This document shows positions 58,390-64,000 of a DNA stretch of 64,000 bases, one piece after another (the stretch's first letter is position 1; every line of letters starts with the position of its first letter). The DNA comes from CAWFYI01 sp963820105 (GTDB taxonomy: Bacteria > Patescibacteriota > Saccharimonadia > Saccharimonadales > UBA4665). Location of the stretch: assembly GCA_963820105.1 (NCBI GenBank), contig CAWFYI010000001.1, forward strand, positions 806,001 to 870,000, written 5' to 3'. A model generated the notes under the pieces. It did not search any database and was not told where the DNA came from. It saw nothing but the letters and a program-made list of their open reading frames with translations. Both the position numbers and the translations under genes were made by a program.

Positions 58390-58974
58390 TTATGCGCGGG
58401 CGGCGGCCAGGGCGTCGCTGTACCACTTGAGTTCGGCCAGCGCGCCGGTTAGCACTTCGTTCAGGTCATAGGGCTTGGCGCGGGCGGCTTCGGTCAGGTT
58501 GCCCTCTTCGTCTATCAGTTCGCTCATTCCGGCCATGGTCAGAGGCGAAGAGCTAGGCATAGGCACGGCTTTGCTCTCGGAGAGGATTTCCTTGAGGTCG
58601 GTCGCTGCCCTGGCGCCGCCCGCGGCACCGTGCGATACAACAGCCGCCGGTTTGCGCTGGATTTCCCAAGTTACGTAGTCGAGCGCGTTCTTCAGCACGC
58701 CCGGAACCGAGTGGTTGTATTCAGGGGTCACGAACACGTAGGCGTCGGCTTTCTCGAGCTTTTTCAGCCACGGTATGGCCGCCGGATCAATATGACGGTC
58801 CGGGTTGTAGCGCGGCGAGGCCGGCTCGTCGAAGAACGGCATCGGGTAATCCTTCAGGTCGATGAGATCGACTTCTACGTTTTCCATTTTTTCGGCCGCT
58901 TTGGCTACCCATTTGGCCTGTTGAGGGGTATTTCGGTTCTGCCTGGTACTACCGACAATGACAGCCAATTTCAT
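58390..58974 (-). CDS. NADPH-dependent FMN reductase
   Basis: The 194-residue protein has the flavodoxin-like flavin site Gly-Ser-Thr-Arg-Gln-Asn-Arg near residue 8 and Thr-Pro-Glu-Tyr-Asn-His-Ser-Val-Pro-Gly in the middle, both typical of the group that includes quinone and azo reductases. AAGGAG precedes the ATG. It is divergent from an HxlR regulator, as in the known YodB-azoreductase pairs of Bacillus, so it may detoxify quinones. Confidence 0.9.
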   Translation of the reverse strand: MKLAVIVGSTRQNRNTPQQAKWVAKAAEKMENVEVDLIDLKDYPMPFFDEPASPRYNPDRHIDPAAIPWLKKLEKADAYVFVTPEYNHSVPGVLKNALDYVTWEIQRKPAAVVSHGAAGGARAATDLKEILSESKAVPMPSSSPLTMAGMSELIDEEGNLTEAARAKPYDLNEVLTGALAELKWYSDALAAARA

Positions 58975-58991
58975 TTGTATCTCCTTTATGC

Positions 58992-59050
58992 TATACTTTT
59001 TATAGTTATTAATATAATTAGTATAGCCCCAATACTATACTTTGTAAAGT
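58992..59050. promoter_or_regulatory. Two operator copies between FMN reductase and HxlR genes
   Basis: TATACTTTTTATAGT (58992-59006) and TATACTTTGTAAAGT (59036-59050) share 13 of 15 bases. One lies before each divergent gene. The second contains the inverted repeat ACTTT-GT-AAAGT and overlaps a TATACT -10 of the HxlR gene. Confidence 0.6.
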
Positions 59051-59051
59051 A

Positions 59052-59399
59052 ATGAATCACCTATCTGTTAAATCACCTACTAAACCACTAGAGCCGAAGG
59101 TCGGCTGCATCGCCGCGGCCATGCGCATAATCGGCAATAAGTGGACCGCGCTGATTCTGCGCGATTTGTTCGAAAGCCCGAAGCGCTTCTGCCAGCTGGA
59201 AAGGTCTGTCGGCAGCATAAATCCGCGCACTTTAAGCCAGCGCCTGGATGACCTGGAGGCCGAAGGCATCATCACCAAGCAGAATTTCGCCGAGGTTCCG
59301 CCGCGCATCGAATATACGCTTACGCCAAAAGGCCGCGACCTGCAGCCCATCCTCCGGCAGATGGCAGCCTGGGGCAACAAGCACAACGAACCCCGCTAA
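59052..59399 (+). CDS. HxlR-family regulator with conserved cysteine
   Basis: The 115-residue winged-helix protein matches HxlR: Gly-Cys19-Ile-Ala-Ala-Ala-Met-Arg-Ile-Ile-Gly-Asn-Lys-Trp-Thr, then Arg-Phe-Cys-Gln-Leu-Glu-Arg and Pro-Arg-Thr-Leu-Ser-Gln-Arg-Leu. The N-terminal cysteine is the redox or quinone sensor in YodB, HypR and QorR. It probably represses itself and the FMN reductase gene through the paired sites between them. Confidence 0.92.
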   Translation: MNHLSVKSPTKPLEPKVGCIAAAMRIIGNKWTALILRDLFESPKRFCQLERSVGSINPRTLSQRLDDLEAEGIITKQNFAEVPPRIEYTLTPKGRDLQPILRQMAAWGNKHNEPR

Positions 59400-59402
59400 G
59401 AC

Positions 59403-59885
59403 TTAATAAATCGATCCTTTTGATTTCTTATGCTGCGGCGACATAAAGCGGAAATGCGCCGTCAATAACGCTACGACTAACAGCATGGATACAGTTGCAA
59501 GGCGCAGAATACGTGCATCTGCCAAACTTGCCATGATTATTGCATAGATGCTGATTGCCACGCCGCCAAGCGCCAATCCTTCTCCAATTACCTCGGACCG
59601 CTTGCGTATCAAATAAAAGCCCGCGAGCGCCGACAAAATCGCCATCGGCAGTAGCATATAGCTAACATTGCGATTGTAAGTTTTTTCGGCCTTATCCTGT
59701 TTGTCGAGAGCTCTTTGGTAACTATCCTGCTGGCGCTGGTATGCCGGATTGTCGTACGCGTAATTGCTGCTCGGGTACGGCGGAGGCGATGGCGGCTGGT
59801 AGAACGAAAAGATGGCCACCCCCGCAAAAGCCGTGACTGCTCCGGCTATTAGCAGCGCATATAATAATCTTACGAATGCATTCAT
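59403..59885 (-). CDS. Membrane protein of unknown function, 160 residues
   Basis: The protein has a hydrophobic start (about 8-28), a Pro/Tyr/Gln-rich outer loop of about 45 residues, then three membrane helices and a basic tail. AAGGAG lies 7 bases before the ATG, and msrB ends 3 bases upstream, so they share an operon. Function unknown. Confidence 0.7.
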   Translation of the reverse strand: MNAFVRLLYALLIAGAVTAFAGVAIFSFYQPPSPPPYPSSNYAYDNPAYQRQQDSYQRALDKQDKAEKTYNRNVSYMLLPMAILSALAGFYLIRKRSEVIGEGLALGGVAISIYAIIMASLADARILRLATVSMLLVVALLTAHFRFMSPQHKKSKGSIY

Positions 59886-59887
59886 GA

Positions 59888-60295
59888 TTACTCCTTCTTG
59901 CCTTTATTAGCCTTGAAATCGAGAGCGGCCGAGTTTATACAGTAGTGCTGGCCGCTAGGCGAGCTTTTATCGTCAAACACATGCCCCAGATGACTGCCGC
60001 AGTTCTTGCACGTGACCTCGGTACGACGCATGCCTAAACTGTTGTCGTCGGACAGCTCCACCGCGCCGCTCTTGGCTACGTCCGCGAAACTCGGCCAGCC
60101 CATCAGCCCGGGAATCGATGAATCGTACTTCGCGCCGCTCTTGAACAGGACGGCGCCGCAGGCCGCGCATGTGTAGTCCCCTGTTTTGTCGTTATGCAGG
60201 AGTTTGCCGGTAAAAGGCGTCTCCGTACCCTTTTCGCGCAATATATGATACTGCTCGGGCGTCAGTTTCTGCTTCCATTCGTCGTCAGTCTTCAT
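59888..60295 (-). CDS. msrB: Peptide methionine-R-sulfoxide reductase
   Basis: The 135-residue protein has two zinc-binding Cys-x-x-Cys pairs (Cys-Ala-Ala-Cys, Cys-Lys-Asn-Cys), Gly-Trp-Pro-Ser-Phe, and the catalytic end Tyr-Cys-Ile-Asn-Ser-Ala-Ala-Leu. It repairs oxidised methionine. It overlaps the MscL-like gene by 11 bases. Confidence 0.96.
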   Translation of the reverse strand: MKTDDEWKQKLTPEQYHILREKGTETPFTGKLLHNDKTGDYTCAACGAVLFKSGAKYDSSIPGLMGWPSFADVAKSGAVELSDDNSLGMRRTEVTCKNCGSHLGHVFDDKSSPSGQHYCINSAALDFKANKGKKE

Positions 60296-60809
60296 CTTCG
60301 ATCTTAAGCCTTACGGTGTGGTTGTCCTTGTCTTTCTGCTTTTTTTTCGGGTTTTCCAGTTTTTCCAGTTTTTCCAGATTGAATAGCCTGACTACGATAT
60401 ATATAGTGACCAGCACGAACAACACGTCTAGTACGGCATATACGAAGCCGCCCCAGCCGAAGTTGGCCGTGCGGCCGTGGAAATGCAGGGTAAAGGTACG
60501 CAGGCTTAGTTTCTCCCCGAACAACAGTTTGAAGGCCGGGTCGATGAAACTGGCTATGAGCTGCTTGGCCAGCGCCTGTATCTGCGTAGCGACGACGAAA
60601 CCTATAGCCAGCGCGACCACGGCATGCTCGCGCAGGAAGGTCTTGAAGCCGCTGACCGACTCCGGAGTGCTGACGACTATGTGGGGCTTGGGTTGGCCGC
60701 GGCTGCTCTTTGGCGTTTCCATGCGCACGATACTGCCCGGGCTCAGAACCACTGGCGGAAGGGGCGGAAGTTTCTTGGGTTTGCGGTCGTGGGATTTTTT
60801 GGCTGCCAT
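60285..60809 (-). CDS. MscL-like mechanosensitive channel
   Basis: The 174-residue protein has a Lys/Pro-rich cytosolic start of about 55 residues, absent from typical MscL. The core then resembles MscL: Phe-Leu-Arg-Glu-His-Ala-Val-Val-Ala-Leu-Ala-Ile-Gly-Phe-Val-Val as helix 1, a periplasmic-type loop, and helix 2 Phe-Val-Tyr-Ala-Val-Leu-Asp-Val-Leu-Phe-Val-Leu, with a charged tail. MscL releases solutes under osmotic shock, which fits the trehalose gene in the window. The family assignment is moderate because of divergence. Confidence 0.7.
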   Translation of the reverse strand: MAAKKSHDRKPKKLPPLPPVVLSPGSIVRMETPKSSRGQPKPHIVVSTPESVSGFKTFLREHAVVALAIGFVVATQIQALAKQLIASFIDPAFKLLFGEKLSLRTFTLHFHGRTANFGWGGFVYAVLDVLFVLVTIYIVVRLFNLEKLEKLENPKKKQKDKDNHTVRLKIEDED

Positions 60810-60818
60810 AATGTTTGC

Positions 60819-62516
60819 TTACATTTTATCAGGTGCGGCCATACCAAGTAACTGCAACCCGGAGCGCAGCGTGTCGGCGTACTTAAGCACCAGGCTTAAC
60901 CGCAAGGCCTGGCGCTCGTCGCCGATGACACGGTTGCCTTCGTAGAAACGGTTAAAAGTCTGGGCCAGGTCGTACAGATATGAGCAGACATGATGCGGCA
61001 TCAGGTCGGCCACAGCCCTGTCGACCGCCTCGCTGTATCTGCCGATCTTGCGCGCCAGCGAGCGTTCGCCGGCTTCCAGCCCGATGGTTTTGTCCATCGG
61101 GCTGGCGGAGCCGGCGGCGTCTTTTCCGGCTTTCAGCAGAATGGATCGGGCGCGGGCATGCGCGTACTGCAAATAAGGACCGCTGTTGCCTTCCAGACTG
61201 ATGGATTCGCCCGGGTCGTATACGATATCGCCGCCGATGCGGACCTTCAGAAAGGCGTATTTGACCGCTCCGAGTTCGGTTTCCGGGTTTTCGTGGTTAT
61301 CCAGAGCCAGATTTGCTTCGTGGGCGGCTTGCAATATATCATCTGCGCGCAGGATATTGCCCTTGCGGCTGCTCATCTTCACGCCGCCCGCCAGCTTGAT
61401 TTGCCCATGCGCGTAATGCGTGGTGGCCCGGACTAGTTCCGGCGCGTACTCAGCCACGCTAGCCAGCACCACCGCCAGGTGGTCCTTCTGGGCCACGTCC
61501 GTGATGATGAACGACATGTCCGGCGAAAAATCTTCCTGTTTCCGGTATATCAGCCCGACGTCCTTCGCCGCGTAAGTCGGAAGCCCCTGTTTGCTGATGA
61601 AGACCTGGGTGAACAGGCCGTGCTTCTCGCCGTCGTATACTACCGCGCCTTCTGACTCTTCGTAGACCTTGCCGATGTGCTCCTTGACTGTTTTTATGCC
61701 CAGGTCGGCAACCGTGCTTTCCGGATAATATTTTTCAAACGGCGCCATATCCAGCTTCTTGTACAGGGCGTCAAAACCATCGTAGCTCCACTGGCGGCAG
61801 GCCCAATATATGCGTGCGAACGGGCTTTGCTGGTCGCCGGATTCGTGCAGTCCGTATACGCGCCTGTTAATGTCATCTATGGCCCGTGACGCCTGTTCGT
61901 CCTCTTCATATGCCGCGTTGCCGGCCACATAGCGTTCGCTCATCCAGCCAAGCCTGTCATCTTCCGGCACAGAGTCCAGCTTTTCCGGATGCTCGCCGCC
62001 CAGTTCCTGCAATATCGCCCACATGGTCTTGCCTGCATGCAGACCGACATCGCCGCCGAAGTTTACGCGGTGCACCTTGGCGCCGCCATACTCCATAAGT
62101 CTGGCGACGGCATCGCCGACCAGACTAGTGTACAGATGTCCGGCGTGCAGGACTTTGAACGGGTTAGGATCCGAGTATTCGGCGACGATCACCTGGCCAT
62201 CCAGCGGTTTGGCGGGTTCGGCTTCCATGGACTGGATTAAGGCTTCGTCGCTTAAGCTAAGGTTGATAAATCCCTGACCCGCCACCGAGACCTCGCCGAC
62301 CGTATCCGCCAGGCTTTCACGGAGTTTAGCTGCCAGTTCTTCGGCAATCTCACGCGGCTTCCTGCCAAGTCCGGACGCCAGCTGCAGCGCGGCGTTGGTA
62401 GAGAAATCACCGAACTGTTCTTCGGGGCGCGTGAGCTCCACTCCGCCCTCCAGGTTGTCCGTGTCTAACAGATCCTTGCAGACCTCCGCTACCCTTCGCT
62501 CCAGTTCTTCTCTCAT
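60819..62516 (-). CDS. argS: Arginyl-tRNA synthetase
   Basis: The 565-residue class I synthetase has an N-terminal Add-1 domain, the HIGH-type motif His-Ala-Gly-His, the KMSKS-type motif Lys-Met-Ser-Ser-Arg-Lys-Gly, and a C-terminal DALR anticodon domain ending in Leu-Gly-Met-Ala-Ala-Pro-Asp-Lys-Met. It charges tRNA-Arg. ATG 62516 is chosen over a GTG at 62522. It follows the arginine-synthesis genes, linking amino-acid supply and use. Confidence 0.96.
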   Translation of the reverse strand: MREELERRVAEVCKDLLDTDNLEGGVELTRPEEQFGDFSTNAALQLASGLGRKPREIAEELAAKLRESLADTVGEVSVAGQGFINLSLSDEALIQSMEAEPAKPLDGQVIVAEYSDPNPFKVLHAGHLYTSLVGDAVARLMEYGGAKVHRVNFGGDVGLHAGKTMWAILQELGGEHPEKLDSVPEDDRLGWMSERYVAGNAAYEEDEQASRAIDDINRRVYGLHESGDQQSPFARIYWACRQWSYDGFDALYKKLDMAPFEKYYPESTVADLGIKTVKEHIGKVYEESEGAVVYDGEKHGLFTQVFISKQGLPTYAAKDVGLIYRKQEDFSPDMSFIITDVAQKDHLAVVLASVAEYAPELVRATTHYAHGQIKLAGGVKMSSRKGNILRADDILQAAHEANLALDNHENPETELGAVKYAFLKVRIGGDIVYDPGESISLEGNSGPYLQYAHARARSILLKAGKDAAGSASPMDKTIGLEAGERSLARKIGRYSEAVDRAVADLMPHHVCSYLYDLAQTFNRFYEGNRVIGDERQALRLSLVLKYADTLRSGLQLLGMAAPDKM

Positions 62517-62534
62517 TAACACTAGTTTAACAGG

Positions 62535-63821
62535 TCAGCGCATCTGCGGCACTGATACGAGCTCCTGCTCTAAGGCTTCCAGTTCCGCGAAATCTACGCC
62601 CTTGCCGAACAGAATCCACTCACCGCTGCGTTTCATGATGTCGGCGTGGCGATGGTACCAAGTGGCATAGCGGTTGTTCACGTGCGAACGCCAGACGATC
62701 TTCGGATAGTCCTTGGCAACGCAGTACCACAGGCTTTCACCTACGCCGCGGCCCTGAAGCTGGGGCGAAACCGCCAGCTTGTCCAAGTACGGCGTTCCGT
62801 CGGACAGTTTTGTGACAATTCCGAAAGCCAAGTGGTCGCCAGTAAAATAAATCTTGGCGAACTTCTGGTCCTGGTAGCCTTCGGGCAGCGATTTGTTGAA
62901 TGTTTCGGCGATAAGCGTCGATAAATCGTCGAATAAGCCATCCAGATTATGCGCCCTAATGATTTTCTGACCTCTACAGACAAAGGTTCCGGAGCCCCGG
63001 TCTGTCAACAGTTCGACCAGAAGCTCGGACGGCTTGGTAATGGAAATGGCCGAGCCGATTTCCAGGCCGTCCAGTACCGAAGCCAGCTCGCGCAGTTTCA
63101 GCGCCATGCCGCCGCTTACGATGCCATCGTCAATCAGGGCGTCGACGTTCTGGACATCAATGCCACTCAGCAGTTCCCGGGTATTAGTGCCTTTGACAGG
63201 ACCGAAAACGCCGCCTGTCGGTGTCAAGCTGACCATACGGTGTGACTTCAACTCCGTCGCCAAAGCCCTGAAAACGGTATCACCATTGACGTTAAGCGTC
63301 TGGCCTGTGGCCTCGTCACGGGCAAGCAGGCCGATCACTACAACATGATGCTGTTTCGTCGCGTTGATGATACTTGTAGCGTCAACGGACGATATTTCCG
63401 TTCCGACCAGCCCGAACTTAGGATTCTGCTTGGCAACTAACAGCTGCGTAGAAGGTATAGCAATCGCATCCACGCCGGCGCCGCTAAACTTTCGGACCAG
63501 GCTATCTCCGACTGCCTCAAAGGTAACTTTAGCGAGGTTGAGCGTTGTCTCGTCAGTGAAGCGTTTGCCTTCAATAAATTGAGGCTTCAGTCCGGAGCTT
63601 TTCAGAGCAGCTGTCAGTTGTAAACCGCCTCCGTGTACAAGCACAATGTGGATACCGCGGCCCGTGAGTTCAGACAGGGCTTCGACCAATTCTAAAACTG
63701 CTGTCTCGTCTTCCAGCAAACCGCCGCCGACTTTTATGAGCAGCTGGCGGTTGGGTTCAAAACTTTGTAGCGCCTTAATATAGCGCTTGGACTCTTTGCC
63801 AGGCAGGTCGGCTATCTTCAC
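62535..63821 (-). CDS. Fused N-acetylglutamate kinase/N-acetylglutamate synthase
   Basis: The 428-residue protein begins with an amino-acid kinase domain (about 25-290): Leu-Ile-Lys-Val-Gly-Gly-Gly and His-Gly-Gly-Gly-Leu-Gln. The C-terminal 135 residues form the NAT domain of the vertebrate-like bifunctional NAGS/K group: Leu-Asp-Lys-Leu-Ala-Val, Gly-Arg-Gly-Val-Gly and Trp-Arg-Ser-His-Val-Asn-Asn-Arg. Such enzymes acetylate glutamate and phosphorylate the product, the first two steps of arginine synthesis. The start is GTG and overlaps the argD stop by 4 bases. Both activities cannot be confirmed from sequence. Confidence 0.88.
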   Translation of the reverse strand: MKIADLPGKESKRYIKALQSFEPNRQLLIKVGGGLLEDETAVLELVEALSELTGRGIHIVLVHGGGLQLTAALKSSGLKPQFIEGKRFTDETTLNLAKVTFEAVGDSLVRKFSGAGVDAIAIPSTQLLVAKQNPKFGLVGTEISSVDATSIINATKQHHVVVIGLLARDEATGQTLNVNGDTVFRALATELKSHRMVSLTPTGGVFGPVKGTNTRELLSGIDVQNVDALIDDGIVSGGMALKLRELASVLDGLEIGSAISITKPSELLVELLTDRGSGTFVCRGQKIIRAHNLDGLFDDLSTLIAETFNKSLPEGYQDQKFAKIYFTGDHLAFGIVTKLSDGTPYLDKLAVSPQLQGRGVGESLWYCVAKDYPKIVWRSHVNNRYATWYHRHADIMKRSGEWILFGKGVDFAELEALEQELVSVPQMR

Positions 63822-64000
63822 GGTTGTTCCGTCAGCGCCTCGTCAATTATGGACATTGCCAGTCCGACCTCTTCTTCGGTAGCGGTCAACGGCGGAAGCA
63901 GACGTACCACGGTCTTCTGGGTACTGTTTATGAAGAGGCCTTTTTGCAGGCAGGCTTCGACCACGGGCTTGGAGCCGCGGTCCAGCTCGACACCTATCAT
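63818..64000 (-). CDS. argD: Acetylornithine aminotransferase, C-terminal part (cut by window)
   Basis: The last 60 residues match the C-terminus of the class III aminotransferase ArgD: Met-Ile-Gly-Val-Glu-Leu, then Gly-Leu-Phe-Ile-Asn-Ser-Thr and Val-Val-Arg-Leu-Leu-Pro-Pro-Leu. The 5' end lies beyond base 64000. ArgD makes N-acetylornithine. The 4-base overlap with the kinase/synthase gene shows one operon. Other class III aminotransferases (for example ornithine or GABA) cannot be fully excluded, but the partner gene favours ArgD. Confidence 0.8.
   Translation of the reverse strand: MIGVELDRGSKPVVEACLQKGLFINSTQKTVVRLLPPLTATEEEVGLAMSIIDEALTEQP

Noticed and set aside
1..64000. Alternative genetic code with TGA as glycine
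   Set aside because: TGA ends several well-defined genes (ychF, the overlap before the uracil glycosylase, the NAGS/K and argD junction), and no conserved gene contains an internal TGA.
1..64000. tRNA genes, CRISPR arrays, insertion sequences, prophage
   Set aside because: I looked in the intergenic regions and found no cloverleaf, spaced repeats, transposase or phage structural genes; a computed search would be more sensitive.

Overview
The window is dense bacterial chromosome with about 67 protein genes, no rRNA or tRNA gene that I could recognise, no CRISPR array and no insertion sequence. TGA is used as an ordinary stop, so the standard bacterial code applies. Several traits point to the Candidate Phyla Radiation (Patescibacteria), most likely a Saccharibacteria-type organism: a DnaG primase without zinc ligands, a uracil-DNA glycosylase without Fe-S cysteines, RNase J with PNPase, ribosomal proteins with lysine/alanine-rich tails, small membrane proteins and many unrecognised secreted proteins. 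This placement is inference from gene content and motifs; no phylogeny was run. The arginine genes at the right end and the trehalose genes suggest an environmental member with more biosynthesis than host-associated relatives.

Layout. 1-2.9 kb: a cut-off secreted protein coupled to a membrane-anchored SurA/PpiC-like chaperone, then an unknown gene. 3.0-3.6 kb: a Phd/Doc toxin-antitoxin pair with a palindromic operator. 3.6-8.5 kb: an MFS exporter, divergent from an MMPL transporter and YchF. 8.5-12.2 kb: a PH-domain protein, a Crp/Fnr regulator, a phosphoribosyltransferase-like protein, TlyA and a ribbon-helix-helix regulator. 12.1-14.0 kb: rpsF-ssb-rpsR-efp. 14-26 kb: FtsK, RNase J, uracil-DNA glycosylase, PNPase, S15, TruB and a degenerate DHH-type protein. 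26-35 kb: S20, a predicted zinc protease, HolA, OtsAB trehalose synthesis, MutM, a DciA-like protein, TauE and small proteins. 35-46 kb: PolA, formyl-THF cyclo-ligase, a P-loop kinase, RpoD, DnaG and a second MFS exporter. 46-57 kb: a cell-surface locus with a giant Ig/FN3-type surface protein, a 55-residue LPNTG protein missed by size cut-offs, two polysaccharide deacetylases, a processive glycosyltransferase and a sortase. 57-60.8 kb: oligoribonuclease, a beta-helix protein, FMN reductase with a divergent HxlR regulator, MsrB and an MscL-like channel. 60.8-64 kb: argS, a fused N-acetylglutamate kinase/synthase and the 3' part of argD.

Two genome-scale patterns stand out. First, about twenty genes that begin transcription units have a -10 hexamer ending only 6-9 bases before the start codon and usually no Shine-Dalgarno sequence, which predicts leaderless mRNAs; genes inside operons more often carry AAGGAG-like sites. 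Second, a dispersed imperfect palindrome of about 55 bp occurs three times, each time in the same orientation upstream of rpsT, polA and dnaG, with a compensatory base-pair change between copies.

No stretch longer than 300 bases lacks a gene. The largest gaps are 26223-26472 (a palindrome copy and the rpsT promoter), 44604-44832 (a palindrome copy), 35025-35263 (nothing firm) and 34400-34622 (a weak small ORF and a promoter).
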